This document shows positions 37,629-45,350 of a stretch of DNA of 64,000 nt, piece by piece (within the stretch, counting starts at the first letter, position 1; each line of letters starts with the position of its first letter). Both the position numbers and the translations under genes were made by a program. Origin of the DNA: Phycisphaerae bacterium (GTDB lineage Bacteria; Chloroflexota; Anaerolineae; 4572-78; J111). Where the stretch lies: the NCBI GenBank assembly GCA_028285035.1, contig JANQQF010000109.1:58793-122792 (forward strand). The letters run 5' to 3'. A model generated the notes under the pieces. It searched no databases. It was not told where the DNA came from and saw nothing but the letters and a program-made list of their open reading frames with translations.

Positions 37629-38312
37629 CTACAGCCCTGCCTCATATGCTTCAATCGCCTCAACGACATACGGGTAGACCGTTTCCAACACAATTTGATA
37701 CCCCTCAGCCGTCGGATGAATCCCATCCTCTTGGTTTAACTCTGGCTCAGCCGCTACACCTTCTAGGAAGAAGGGAATCAGCAGAACATCCTTATCCTCA
37801 GCCACGGTCGGATAGATTTCAGCATACGCTTCTGTGTACTCTTGCCCTAAATTTTGAATAGTTTGCATTCCAGCCAGGATCACATCGATGTCATTTTCTT
37901 GAAAACGATCAATCATCGTGCTGATATTGTCCTTGGTCAAATCCGTGTTGATTCCACGGAGGCCATCATTCCCGCCCGTTTCCAAAATCACAATATCTGG
38001 CTCCAACTTCAGCAGCCAATCAATACGAGATAAGGCTCCGCTACTCGTTTCCCCACTGACTCCAGCGTTTACCACCTCATACTGATAACCATCAGCTTGC
38101 AATTTATCAGCCAGCAATGCGGGATATGCCTCATTGACCTCAACGCCCAAACCCTCAGTCAAACTATCTCCGACTGCAACAATTTTGCCTGTGAAGGCTG
38201 GGGCGGGTGTTGCGGTTGGGGCGGGCGGTGGTGTTGCTGCTTGGTCGCAGCCGATGAGGGCAAGCAGGATGGCTGTAAATAGTAATGCTTCAATCAATCG
38301 TTTGCTATTCAA
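37629..38312 (-). CDS. SGNH-hydrolase lipoprotein (arylesterase/TesA-like)
   Basis: An extracytoplasmic esterase or lysophospholipase. SGNH blocks are clear: GDSLTEGLGV (nucleophile Ser), GVSGETSSGAL (Gly), ETGGNDGLRG (Asn), and DGIHPTAEGYQ (Asp/His). I place the start at TTG (38312), because GAGGAG lies 8 bases upstream and the product then begins with a lipoprotein signal, NSKRLIEALLFTAILLALIGC; the frame is open to 38501 but that extension would bury the signal. A short Pro/Thr/Ala linker follows the lipid Cys. Length is about 227 residues. Confidence 0.92.
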   Translation of the reverse strand: MNSKRLIEALLFTAILLALIGCDQAATPPPAPTATPAPAFTGKIVAVGDSLTEGLGVEVNEAYPALLADKLQADGYQYEVVNAGVSGETSSGALSRIDWLLKLEPDIVILETGGNDGLRGINTDLTKDNISTMIDRFQENDIDVILAGMQTIQNLGQEYTEAYAEIYPTVAEDKDVLLIPFFLEGVAAEPELNQEDGIHPTAEGYQIVLETVYPYVVEAIEAYEAGL

Positions 38313-38352
38313 TGAAATGCTCCTCGAAAATGCGAGTATGTTTTGTGTGGAT

Positions 38353-38382
38353 AATATACCTTGAGGGGTGGGACGATGTAAA
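38353..38382 (-). promoter_or_regulatory. Promoter candidate for the lipoprotein esterase
   Basis: Read on the minus strand, TTTACA (38382-38377), an 18-base spacer and TATATT (38358-38353) lie about 40 bases before the TTG start. Confidence 0.5.
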
Positions 38383-38540
38383 ATTGAACAAGTTAGTTCA
38401 ATACAGTATATTTTTACTTGGGAGTGCTCATCCACGTCCCAAATTTGCGATTTCAGTTCACTTAATCCATAGTTTGGAACGTATTGAAAGGCAGTCAGCA
38501 CGCTTCAAAAATCCCATTACTGGTATAGCGACCAAAACTT

Positions 38541-39401
38541 ATGACAAAATCATCCTCGCGCACAAAAGTGATCTTGTTGGGCACCGGTAGCCCAACTGGT
38601 CTGCCACAACGATATCAATCATCGGCTGTGGTCATTGTTGATGACCAACCTTATGTCGTTGATTGTGGTGGTGGGACCATCCAGCGTTTGTCTGACGCAC
38701 GAGGCAAACACAGGCTTGATGCCCTGGCCCCAGCCAATCTCACTCGGCTCTTCATCACCCACCTTCACCCCGACCATACAGTTGGGCTGGCTGATTTTTT
38801 GATTGCCCCGTGGGTGCTTCGTCGGTCAGAGCAAGTTTTGATTTATGGGCCAGATAAAATTCAGGGAATGGTGGCAGGTTTGCTTGATGTGTATGAACCT
38901 GGCATCGCTGAACATCGTAATGGGTTCGCTCCAGTTCCGCCTGAAATCAAAGTGAATGCTCAGAATATAACAACAGGTGTCTTTTATGAGGATGATAATG
39001 TCTCTATTGAGGCCTTTCCTGTTGTCCACGGGAGCTTGGAAGCATATGGTCTAAAATTTGTTACTCCTGATGGCACAATCGTGTTTTCGGGAGACACTTG
39101 TCCCGTGCCAATCCTGCTTGAAAAGGCAGCTAGGTGCGATTTGCTAATCCATGAGGCTTACAACCTGGCCAGTTTGAAGCGACGTAGTGCGGAATGGCAG
39201 CAATACTTTGAAGCAACTCATACCTCGACCCACCAGCTTGCCGAAATCGCCCACCAAACCAAACCCAAACTGTTAGTCACCACGCATAACATTTTCTTCC
39301 CCCCCGAAACGGAAGAGTCAACCCTCCAAGAACTCACAGATCGATATGATGGTCCAGCCGTGTTTGGCCGTGATCTTGATTTGTTTGTCGTTGGCGATTA
39401 A
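38541..39401 (+). CDS. MBL-fold metallohydrolase, RNase Z/arylsulfatase-like
   Basis: A 286-residue metallo-beta-lactamase fold hydrolase. It opens with VILLGTGSPTGLPQRYQS, contains the zinc motif THLHPDHTVGL near residue 74, the later IVFSGDTCPVPILLE (Asp ligand), LIHEAY and a final TTHN. This set matches RNase Z-like enzymes, but the exosite arm of true RNase Z is not obvious and the family includes many other hydrolases. There is no signal peptide. The next gene starts 9 bases downstream, so the two may be co-transcribed. Confidence 0.87.
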   Translation: MTKSSSRTKVILLGTGSPTGLPQRYQSSAVVIVDDQPYVVDCGGGTIQRLSDARGKHRLDALAPANLTRLFITHLHPDHTVGLADFLIAPWVLRRSEQVLIYGPDKIQGMVAGLLDVYEPGIAEHRNGFAPVPPEIKVNAQNITTGVFYEDDNVSIEAFPVVHGSLEAYGLKFVTPDGTIVFSGDTCPVPILLEKAARCDLLIHEAYNLASLKRRSAEWQQYFEATHTSTHQLAEIAHQTKPKLLVTTHNIFFPPETEESTLQELTDRYDGPAVFGRDLDLFVVGD

Positions 39402-39410
39402 GGAATTTCA

Positions 39411-40154
39411 ATGTCAACCATCCAGATCATTCTAACCAGTCTTATTTTATTTGCTGGTAGTTGTCTTCAGGGTGCGGTTGCTTTTGGCTTCGCCCTATTT
39501 GCGATACCGGCCTTAATTTGGGGTGGCATTCCGCTAAAGGGAGCCGTGGCCTTGATGTCGATGACATTGTTGGTCCAGGTGGTGGTGGCCCTGTATCAGC
39601 TTCGACATGAGATTGTATGGGCTGATATTTGGTTTCCCCTAGGCATAATTTATGTTTCAATACCGATTGGGATAGGGCTATTGCGGGTACTATCTACGCT
39701 TGATCCAGCCGTGATCAAGCAAGTCATTGGTGTAGTCTTATTGATTGCGGTGGGGCTTCAGCTTGTGGGGCGGGCTAAATTGAAGGAGAAATTACACTTT
39801 GGCTGGACGATCCTGGCTTTTGGGGCCAGTGGTATTTCTTCGGGGATGGTTTCCATTGGTGGCCCGCCAATTATGCTGTGGGTCATCGCCCACGACTGGT
39901 CAACTCAACGGGCCCGAGCGTTTATTTTTGCGCAACTGTTTTTTGGTATCTTGCTACAGATTGTCTTGTTATACTGGTCATTCGGGGCTGAAGTTCTGCC
40001 AAATTTTGGATTAGGCTTGGCCTTCGCCCCCGTGGTCGCCTTGGGTTCTATGCTTGGGGTGCGCATTGGAAGCTGGCTGCCCTATATGCGACTGCGTCAG
40101 GTTGCCTTTGGCTTGGTCATCATCATTGCCTTACTCTCAATTTTCTCACCCTAG
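39411..40154 (+). CDS. TauE/SafE-family transporter
   Basis: A 247-residue integral membrane protein with about eight segments in two halves. Family features are FAGSCLQGAVAFGFALFAIPALIWGG (spread over residues 12-40) and SGISSGMVSIGGPPIMLWVI in the second half. Members export sulfite, sulfoacetate or other organic anions; the substrate here cannot be told. It lies just behind the MBL hydrolase and ends at a strong bidirectional terminator. Confidence 0.9.
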   Translation: MSTIQIILTSLILFAGSCLQGAVAFGFALFAIPALIWGGIPLKGAVALMSMTLLVQVVVALYQLRHEIVWADIWFPLGIIYVSIPIGIGLLRVLSTLDPAVIKQVIGVVLLIAVGLQLVGRAKLKEKLHFGWTILAFGASGISSGMVSIGGPPIMLWVIAHDWSTQRARAFIFAQLFFGILLQIVLLYWSFGAEVLPNFGLGLAFAPVVALGSMLGVRIGSWLPYMRLRQVAFGLVIIIALLSIFSP

Positions 40155-40167
40155 CAACAGTCTGCTC

Positions 40168-40209
40168 CGAATCAAAAAAACGAGCTATAGTGCTCGTTTT
40201 TTTGATTCG
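40168..40209. terminator. Bidirectional intrinsic terminator
   Basis: A perfect 18-bp stem (40168-40185 with 40192-40209, 6-base loop TATAGT) contains an A7 run on the left arm and T7 on the right arm. It can therefore terminate the transporter transcript and the converging minus-strand gene. Confidence 0.92.
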
Positions 40210-40224
40210 ATTTTTGTGTGAGTA

Positions 40225-40452
40225 TTAATTTTCTTGTTCGTCTAGAAGCTCATCCTCATCATCTTCCCACCCAATAATCCAGACACACGCTCCAGCCAAC
40301 AAAATCGTGGTTATCACCAAGGCTGTTGTTTGACTGCCTGAAAATTCAACGTCTTGAATGGAGAATAGAAGAATAATGACCATGCCAATAGCCAAAACAA
40401 TCCAGGCTGTGACCTGGGGATGATTCTCAACAAACTTTTTAATCGCGTCCAT
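40225..40452 (-). CDS. Small two-TM membrane protein
   Basis: A 75-residue protein with two hydrophobic helices (about residues 14-31 and 41-62) and an acidic cytoplasmic-looking tail (EDDEDELLDEQEN). The AGGAAGAGG sequence just before the ATG makes translation credible. I do not recognise the family. It may be expressed alone or behind the CoaE-GNAT gene. Confidence 0.7.
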   Translation of the reverse strand: MDAIKKFVENHPQVTAWIVLAIGMVIILLFSIQDVEFSGSQTTALVITTILLAGACVWIIGWEDDEDELLDEQEN

Positions 40453-40488
40453 ACCTCTTCCTCTGTCAATTGTAATTAGGAATAATCA

Positions 40489-40518
40489 ATAATTAGCGAG
40501 TTCCCATTAGCTAATTAT
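40489..40518. repeat. Intergenic inverted repeat
   Basis: ATAATTAGC at 40489-40497 pairs with GCTAATTAT at 40510-40518, and pairing can extend outward by several bases with a single bulge. It is one of several AT-rich intergenic hairpins in the window. Confidence 0.5.
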
Positions 40519-40525
40519 GATTTAT

Positions 40526-40555
40526 CAAAACAGGCCTAGCGAAATCTAGCCTGTT
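40526..40555 (-). terminator. Intrinsic terminator of the CoaE-GNAT gene
   Basis: On the minus strand ACAGGCTAG and CTAGGCCTGT (one bulge, 6-base loop) are followed by TTTTG. It lies just past the stop at 40563. Confidence 0.65.
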
Positions 40556-40562
40556 AATTTAC

Positions 40563-41762
40563 CTACATTGGCACCATAATGCGCTGATCCCGCAACTTTT
40601 TGTAGAGCACAACCGTGTCAGGCGGTTGCCATTCAATCGCCGCGTCTTTCCACATATAACCCAGCTTTTGGGCCTCACTTTGTTGATAGCCCTGACTTTC
40701 CAAAAATTGGATAGGCCCAGGCCCGACCTTGGTTGAGACAAAGGCGATGACCACTTCACACGAAAGTTTATCAACTTCGTCGTGGATCATCTCCATCATC
40801 TTGACCCCGACATTTTGCCATAGGTCATCTTGCAAAACATACAAGTCTTGCAGGCCTGCAATCAAATTTTCGGTTTGCCAGCCTGCCACCCCAACGACGT
40901 GTCCCCCTGACTCAGCCACGATATAGGCCCGGGAGAATAAAGACTCCATCATTTCACCCGGATCAAGCTGTAAGGCCCCTTTGGTACTATCTCCGATTAA
41001 TTGCGCAATTGTTCCCAGGTCGGCAGGCTTTGCGCGACGGATCGTAACATCACCGACACTCACTTTGGTTGTTGCTGGGCGGGCTATTGGCGCATCGTCA
41101 GTTGGTGTTGCCGCTGGTGCTGGTGCTGGTTCAGGCGTTGGCTCAGGCGTTGCCGCCGGGGCAGCCTGTGTTTCGGTAAGGGCTGTGTAATGCTTTTTGA
41201 TGACACCCCAAGTTTTTGCGACATCACTACTGTTGTCAATGACCACATCCGCTTTAGCTGCTTTTTCCTTTTGCGATGATTGCGCCTTAATTCGCTGCGC
41301 CGCTTGATCTTGCGGCATTTTGCGTCGTTCAACCAAGCGCTTGAGTTGTATTTCTGGAGGCGCAGTGACAACCCAGGTTTGCGTACATTGCTCCGCTAAC
41401 CCTGACTCAAAGAGCTTAATCGCTTCAACCGCGACAACATTCGTGGGTGCCTCTTTGATCCGCAATTGGATGAGCTGTCGCACCGCAGGGTGGGTTAACG
41501 CCTCTAACTTTTTAAGGGCATCTGGACTAGAAAACACAATTTGCCCCAAATGGTTACGGTCAATTTCACCATTTTCACCGACAATGAATTTGCCGAACTC
41601 ATCGATAATAGCTTGAAAGACGGGCGTGCCCTTTTTCATCACTTGATGCGCTAACTTATCAGCATCAATGACGGTTGCGCCAAGTTCTTGTAACATTCGC
41701 AAAACAAGGCTTTTGCCTGTGGCAATATTGCCGGTCAATCCGATTACAATTTTGTCTGTCAT
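40563..41762 (-). CDS. coaE: Dephospho-CoA kinase fused to a GNAT N-acetyltransferase
   Basis: Residues 1-195 form CoaE, which phosphorylates dephospho-CoA in the last step of CoA synthesis: P-loop GLTGNIATGKS, VIDADKLAH, NHLGQIVFS, LEALTHPAVR and LKRLVERRKM are all present. A linker of about 45 residues rich in Ala, Pro and Glu (PEPTPEPAPAPAATPT) follows. Residues from about 245 form a GNAT domain (VTIRRAKPADLGTIAQLI, VVGVAGWQ, LYVLQDDLWQNVGVKMM). The ATG at 41762 is preferred over an in-frame GTG at 41771 because GGGAG lies 11 bases upstream of the ATG and only 2 from the GTG. Fusion of a CoA-making enzyme to a domain that normally uses acyl-CoA is unusual. Confidence 0.92.
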   Translation of the reverse strand: MTDKIVIGLTGNIATGKSLVLRMLQELGATVIDADKLAHQVMKKGTPVFQAIIDEFGKFIVGENGEIDRNHLGQIVFSSPDALKKLEALTHPAVRQLIQLRIKEAPTNVVAVEAIKLFESGLAEQCTQTWVVTAPPEIQLKRLVERRKMPQDQAAQRIKAQSSQKEKAAKADVVIDNSSDVAKTWGVIKKHYTALTETQAAPAATPEPTPEPAPAPAATPTDDAPIARPATTKVSVGDVTIRRAKPADLGTIAQLIGDSTKGALQLDPGEMMESLFSRAYIVAESGGHVVGVAGWQTENLIAGLQDLYVLQDDLWQNVGVKMMEMIHDEVDKLSCEVVIAFVSTKVGPGPIQFLESQGYQQSEAQKLGYMWKDAAIEWQPPDTVVLYKKLRDQRIMVPM

Positions 41763-41813
41763 GTCGATCACTACTCCCTTGACTTAAGTGGTCCGTTTAT
41801 AGTTGGGAAAATT

Positions 41814-43724
41814 TCAAGCGGCTTCCAATTCGGCCCACTCATTCATAAGTTCTTCCAGTTTCGTCTCGGTCTCTTGATATGCTTGTCCTAATTGTTGAAG
41901 TTTAGAAACGTCCTGTGCTTGGCTTGCATCTTCAAGTTCTTGGGTTAATTGAGCTAATTTGGCTTCCGTAGTTTCTATGATATTTTCAATTTCCGCAATT
42001 TGCTTGGCTCTTTTTTCGGCAGCTCGTTTTTTCGCCTTCACTTCCTCGCGACTAAGTTGGCTTTGGCTTTTGTTGTCGCCCGCTTTTTTATTTGCACCAT
42101 TTTCCGGAACCTGCCCATCTCGTAAGGCTAAGTAAGTGCTATAACCGCCTTTTAACACCCGTACAGATTTTGTGTCTGGCTCTAACGCCCATACATGGGT
42201 CGCCACAGCATCGATAAAATATCGATCGTGTGAGGTCAGGAGGATGGTCCCCTCAAACGCTTTTAAGCCACCTTCAAGCGTTTCTTGCGAGGGAATATCA
42301 AGGTGATTTGTTGGCTCATCAAGAATGAGGAAGTTGGTTTTTGTTAGGGTTAGCTTGGCCAACGCTACCCGACTTCGTTCCCCACCTGAGAGCGACTCAA
42401 TTGGCTTAAACACATCATCACCCGAGAATAAAAAGCCTCCCAAATAATTTCGGGCTTCTCTAATTGGTAAATTTTCAACAGAAAGAATCTCATCCAAAAT
42501 AGAGGCTTTTAGGTTAAGGCTGGCGTGTGTTTGGGCAAAATAGCCAACCTCTACCCCTGCCCCAAATCGAATATTTCCTTGTTGGGCCGTAAGCTGGCTC
42601 AAAATGGTTTTGATAAAAGTGGTTTTCCCCGCCCCATTCGGGCCAATTAGGGCAATCCGGTCGCCCCGACGAATTTCCAGGTCAGGACAATTAAATAATG
42701 AAGGATAATTGGGATAACCCACCACTAATTCGTGGGTGGCTAAAACGAGATCACCTGAGCGTAAAGGTTTGGCTAAATTCAGATTGAGCGTTTTGTGTTT
42801 TTGCGGTCGCTCTAGCCGAGGCATCCGCTCCAATCGCTTGCGCCGACCTTGGGCTTCCTTGGTTCGTTGTCCTGCCAGATTTCGCTGGATAAAATCTTCT
42901 TCCTTGGCAATAAATTCCTGTTGGGCCTTGTACTCTTTCAGGCGTAGCTCGAAGCGCTCTTCCCGCTGGAGAACGTAGTGAGAAAAATTACCCCGATAGG
43001 TTTCAATTTGGCCAAATGACATCTCCCACACACGGTTAGAAACTTTGTCCAAAAAGTATCGATCGTGTGAAACAACGAGGAATGCGTTGGGCCACTGATG
43101 GAGATAGTTTTCCAACCATTCGACAGACTCTAAATCGAGATGATTTGTCGGCTCATCAAGTAACAGTAAATCCGGTTGTTTAAGGAGCAATTTGGCTAGG
43201 TGGGCGCGACTCTGTTGGCCTCCGCTTAACTGTGCTAACGGTGCCTGATAGATAGTTTCGCTGAAGCCTAAGCCAGTGAGCACCTGTCGAATGGTTTGCT
43301 CATAACTGTAGCCACCCGCCATTTCGAAGGCTGCCTGAGCTTCACCATAAACTTGTAGTTGGTGATTATACTCGGTTGTATCAGCCTCTATGTCAGCTAA
43401 CTGCGTTTCTAGGGTTTGTAAATGAGCTTCTTGTTCTCGGAGCTTATCAAAAGCACTTAAAGCCAATTCCCACATTGTGCCTTCTGTCGAAATGAGGGAG
43501 GTGTGTTGCTCTAAGTAGCCAATTTGTAAATCTTTAGCTGTACTAATTGTACCTTCTGAGGACAATTCTAAGCCAGCAATGATCTTTAATAAGGTGGTTT
43601 TTCCTTGACCATTAGGGCCTACCAAAGCAATTCGATCATCACGATTGATGGATAAATTGAGATTGTTGAAGATATCTTGTCCCCCGAAATGCTTGCCGAG
43701 GGCTTGTGTTGTTAGAATTGCCAT
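41814..43724 (-). CDS. ABC-F family ATPase
   Basis: A 636-residue cytoplasmic protein with two ABC domains and no membrane segment. Domain 1 has Walker A GPNGQGKTT, LSGGQQSRAHLA and LLLLDEPTNHLDLES; domain 2 has GPNGAGKTT, LSGGERSRVALA and FLILDEPTNHLDIPS. The linker between them is rich in Arg, Lys and Glu (YKAQQEFIAKEEDFIQRNLA), as in ribosome-binding ABC-F factors, and residues about 550-636 form a charged coiled coil (Uup/YdiF-like). It probably acts on ribosomes; antibiotic resistance is possible but cannot be told. A TATAAT-like -10 lies about 35 bases upstream on the minus strand (43765-43760). Confidence 0.93.
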   Translation of the reverse strand: MAILTTQALGKHFGGQDIFNNLNLSINRDDRIALVGPNGQGKTTLLKIIAGLELSSEGTISTAKDLQIGYLEQHTSLISTEGTMWELALSAFDKLREQEAHLQTLETQLADIEADTTEYNHQLQVYGEAQAAFEMAGGYSYEQTIRQVLTGLGFSETIYQAPLAQLSGGQQSRAHLAKLLLKQPDLLLLDEPTNHLDLESVEWLENYLHQWPNAFLVVSHDRYFLDKVSNRVWEMSFGQIETYRGNFSHYVLQREERFELRLKEYKAQQEFIAKEEDFIQRNLAGQRTKEAQGRRKRLERMPRLERPQKHKTLNLNLAKPLRSGDLVLATHELVVGYPNYPSLFNCPDLEIRRGDRIALIGPNGAGKTTFIKTILSQLTAQQGNIRFGAGVEVGYFAQTHASLNLKASILDEILSVENLPIREARNYLGGFLFSGDDVFKPIESLSGGERSRVALAKLTLTKTNFLILDEPTNHLDIPSQETLEGGLKAFEGTILLTSHDRYFIDAVATHVWALEPDTKSVRVLKGGYSTYLALRDGQVPENGANKKAGDNKSQSQLSREEVKAKKRAAEKRAKQIAEIENIIETTEAKLAQLTQELEDASQAQDVSKLQQLGQAYQETETKLEELMNEWAELEAA

Positions 43725-43945
43725 AATTGCGAGGCTATTATCGGTTTTATTAGATGATAATTATACCATAAGGGAATAGAGGGGGAAAGAAATCCTGACT
43801 TGTCCGATTAAGTTTCTACTCGCAAACGAGTAGGTAAAGCGTTGGGTAAACGTTCAGCACACTATCTTCTGATGTGGTATTATAGTACCAACAGAGTAAG
43901 TGTAGATAGTTTATACTCTGGAATAGCTGAAAGGAGGTCCCTATC

Positions 43946-43999
43946 GTGGCACCCGATTGGGAAATACCTCGGTTAGCTAAAACCCATAGCAAAATTTAG
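43946..43999 (+). CDS. Possible 17-residue leader peptide
   Basis: GTG at 43946 lies 8 bases after AGGAGG (43932-43937) and opens a 17-codon frame (VAPDWEIPRLAKTHSKI) ending in TAG. The Shine-Dalgarno sequence is one of the best in the window, but the frame lies inside the hairpin of the candidate RNA. It may be a regulatory leader peptide or chance. Confidence 0.3.
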   Translation: MAPDWEIPRLAKTHSKI

Positions 44000-44132
44000 A
44001 AACTTCAGAGTCAAATCTGATAAGTTCAAGCGCAGCTGGCAGACACAGCAGCTATGGTAGCTGATAGTTAGCCGAGAAAAATGACGGATATTCCTGTTGG
44101 TCATTTTTCACATAAATCCAGTAGAAATTTTT

Positions 44133-44170
44133 AAGTAGGTCCAATTAAAAATGTTGGGCCTACTTTTTTT
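44133..44170 (+). terminator. Intrinsic terminator of the candidate RNA
   Basis: AAGTAGGTCCAA (44133-44144) pairs with TTGGGCCTACTT (44154-44165), 12 pairs with one G-U, followed by a T-run to 44170. It separates the candidate RNA from the LacI-family gene, which has its own promoter. Confidence 0.88.
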
Positions 44171-44186
44171 CTTTGTTAAAGACTAA

Positions 44187-44257
44187 CTGAAACCTTTAAG
44201 GGGATTTGCCAACTTAAACCTTTTAGCTTATAATCTACGCCAACTTAAACCTTTCAG
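44187..44257 (+). promoter_or_regulatory. Promoter with three LacI-type operators
   Basis: The promoter is TTGCCA (44206-44211), a 17-base spacer and TATAAT (44229-44234). Three 14-bp pseudo-palindromes of the form CTKAAACCTTTNAG lie at 44187-44200, 44213-44226 and 44244-44257: just upstream of the -35, between the -35 and -10, and just past the start of transcription. They are spaced 26 and 31 bases apart. This arrangement predicts repression, most simply autorepression by the LacI-family gene that follows. Confidence 0.78.
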
Positions 44258-44272
44258 TTTAAGGGGGCAAGG

Positions 44273-45322
44273 GTGTCGCCAAAGCGTAAGCATACAAAGG
44301 AGGATGTCACACTCAAAGATATTGCGGCTGTGGTAGGGAAATCAGTAGCGGCTGTCTCTCGTGCTTTGAATGACCACGAAGATATCAGTCAAGATACACG
44401 AGCGTACATCAAACAGGTGGCTGAAGATATGGGATATCGCCCCAATCTTATGGCCCGCCGTCTCCAAAAACGCTCTACTGATACCCTAGGATTTATTCTG
44501 CCAGTTTTATCGCCGCGTGACTCTGACCCTTACTTTTCCGAACTTTTGGCAGGCATTACAAGCGAAGCAACAAAGCACGGGTTTGATTTGTTAGTGTCAA
44601 CCTGTACACCCGGCCCAGAAGAGGATATTGTTTATCAGAGACTAACAAATAGTCGGCGGGTTGATGGAATTATTGTCGCCCGCCCGCGATTGCAAGACTC
44701 ACGAATTGAACTGCTCCTTGAAAAAAAGTATCCATTTATTGTAATTGGTCCCACCAATGTAACCGGCAGTTTCTCTACGGTGGCTGATGATGCAGCTGAA
44801 GGCGCTCGGATTGCCGTCGAGCATCTCGTTGCTCAAGGTCACGAACGGATTGCGTTGGTAAACACGCCAGCTGACTTAATTTTTTCAGCAAACTTTTTTA
44901 ACGGTTTTCGTGGGGCAATGTCTAAAGCAAATGTTTGTTTAGACGATGATTTGCTTGAAACCAGCGATCTTTCCCAAAAAGAGGGATATTACGCGGGACA
45001 GCGACTTCTAAACAAAACAGATGCGCCAACAGCAATTGTGGCAGCCGATGATGTGGTTGCTCTGGGGATTATGGCAGCGGCCCGGGATCAAGGGTTAGAA
45101 ATTGGTCAAGACGTGGCCGTAACTGGATATGGTGATATCTTGCTGGCCGAGCATTCGCAACCGCCATTAACAACGCTTTATCGCCCAACCTACAATTTGG
45201 GGCAAAAGGCCTGCGATCTGTTAATTGCAGAGCTTGCCGGTCAGCAGGTTGAAAATAAATATGTCATTATTAAGCCTTCTCTGGTGATTCGTCAATCTAG
45301 CGATTTGGCTTTATGGTTATAA
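44273..45322 (+). CDS. LacI-family transcriptional regulator
   Basis: A 349-residue repressor-type protein. The N-terminal helix-turn-helix is TLKDIAAVVGKSVAAVSRAL followed by a hinge ending GYRPNLMARRLQ; the rest is a periplasmic-binding-protein-like effector domain (GFILPVLSPRDSDPYFSELL onward). The start is GTG at 44273 with AAGGGGG upstream; the mRNA leader is about 30 bases. The ligand is likely a sugar, inferred from the sugar-type ABC ATPase 28 bases downstream. Three operator-like sites overlap its promoter. Confidence 0.93.
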   Translation: MSPKRKHTKEDVTLKDIAAVVGKSVAAVSRALNDHEDISQDTRAYIKQVAEDMGYRPNLMARRLQKRSTDTLGFILPVLSPRDSDPYFSELLAGITSEATKHGFDLLVSTCTPGPEEDIVYQRLTNSRRVDGIIVARPRLQDSRIELLLEKKYPFIVIGPTNVTGSFSTVADDAAEGARIAVEHLVAQGHERIALVNTPADLIFSANFFNGFRGAMSKANVCLDDDLLETSDLSQKEGYYAGQRLLNKTDAPTAIVAADDVVALGIMAAARDQGLEIGQDVAVTGYGDILLAEHSQPPLTTLYRPTYNLGQKACDLLIAELAGQQVENKYVIIKPSLVIRQSSDLALWL

Positions 45323-45350
45323 AAATTAAACATGTACAAAGGAGAACAAA

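Larger units (their letters stand above)
43890..44170 (+). ncRNA. Candidate structured RNA with two alternative folds
   Basis: No large gene fills 43725-44272. A transcript from a TATTAT at 43878-43883 to the terminator at 44133-44170 would be about 280 bases. Fold A is a nested hairpin, TAGCTGA (43924-43930) with TTAGCTA (43973-43979), GAGGT (43934-43938) with ACCTC (43966-43970), CCC with GGG and ATCG with CGAT, closing on a 7-base loop and burying a GGAGG. Fold B pairs 43968-43979 with 44065-44076 (12 pairs, two G-U) and CATAGC (43985-43990) with GCTATG (44051-44056). The two cannot coexist. A further hairpin spans 44075-44109. It matches no RNA class I know. Confidence 0.5.

Noticed and set aside
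38313..38501. N-terminal extension of the SGNH esterase
   Set aside because: It would bury a good lipoprotein signal; the TTG at 38312 has GAGGAG at ideal spacing and a promoter lies within the extension.
43890..44170. tmRNA, RNase P RNA or 6S RNA
   Set aside because: No tRNA-like ends, no tag frame ending in Ala-Ala, and no conserved P4 or GAGGAAAGTCC core were found.
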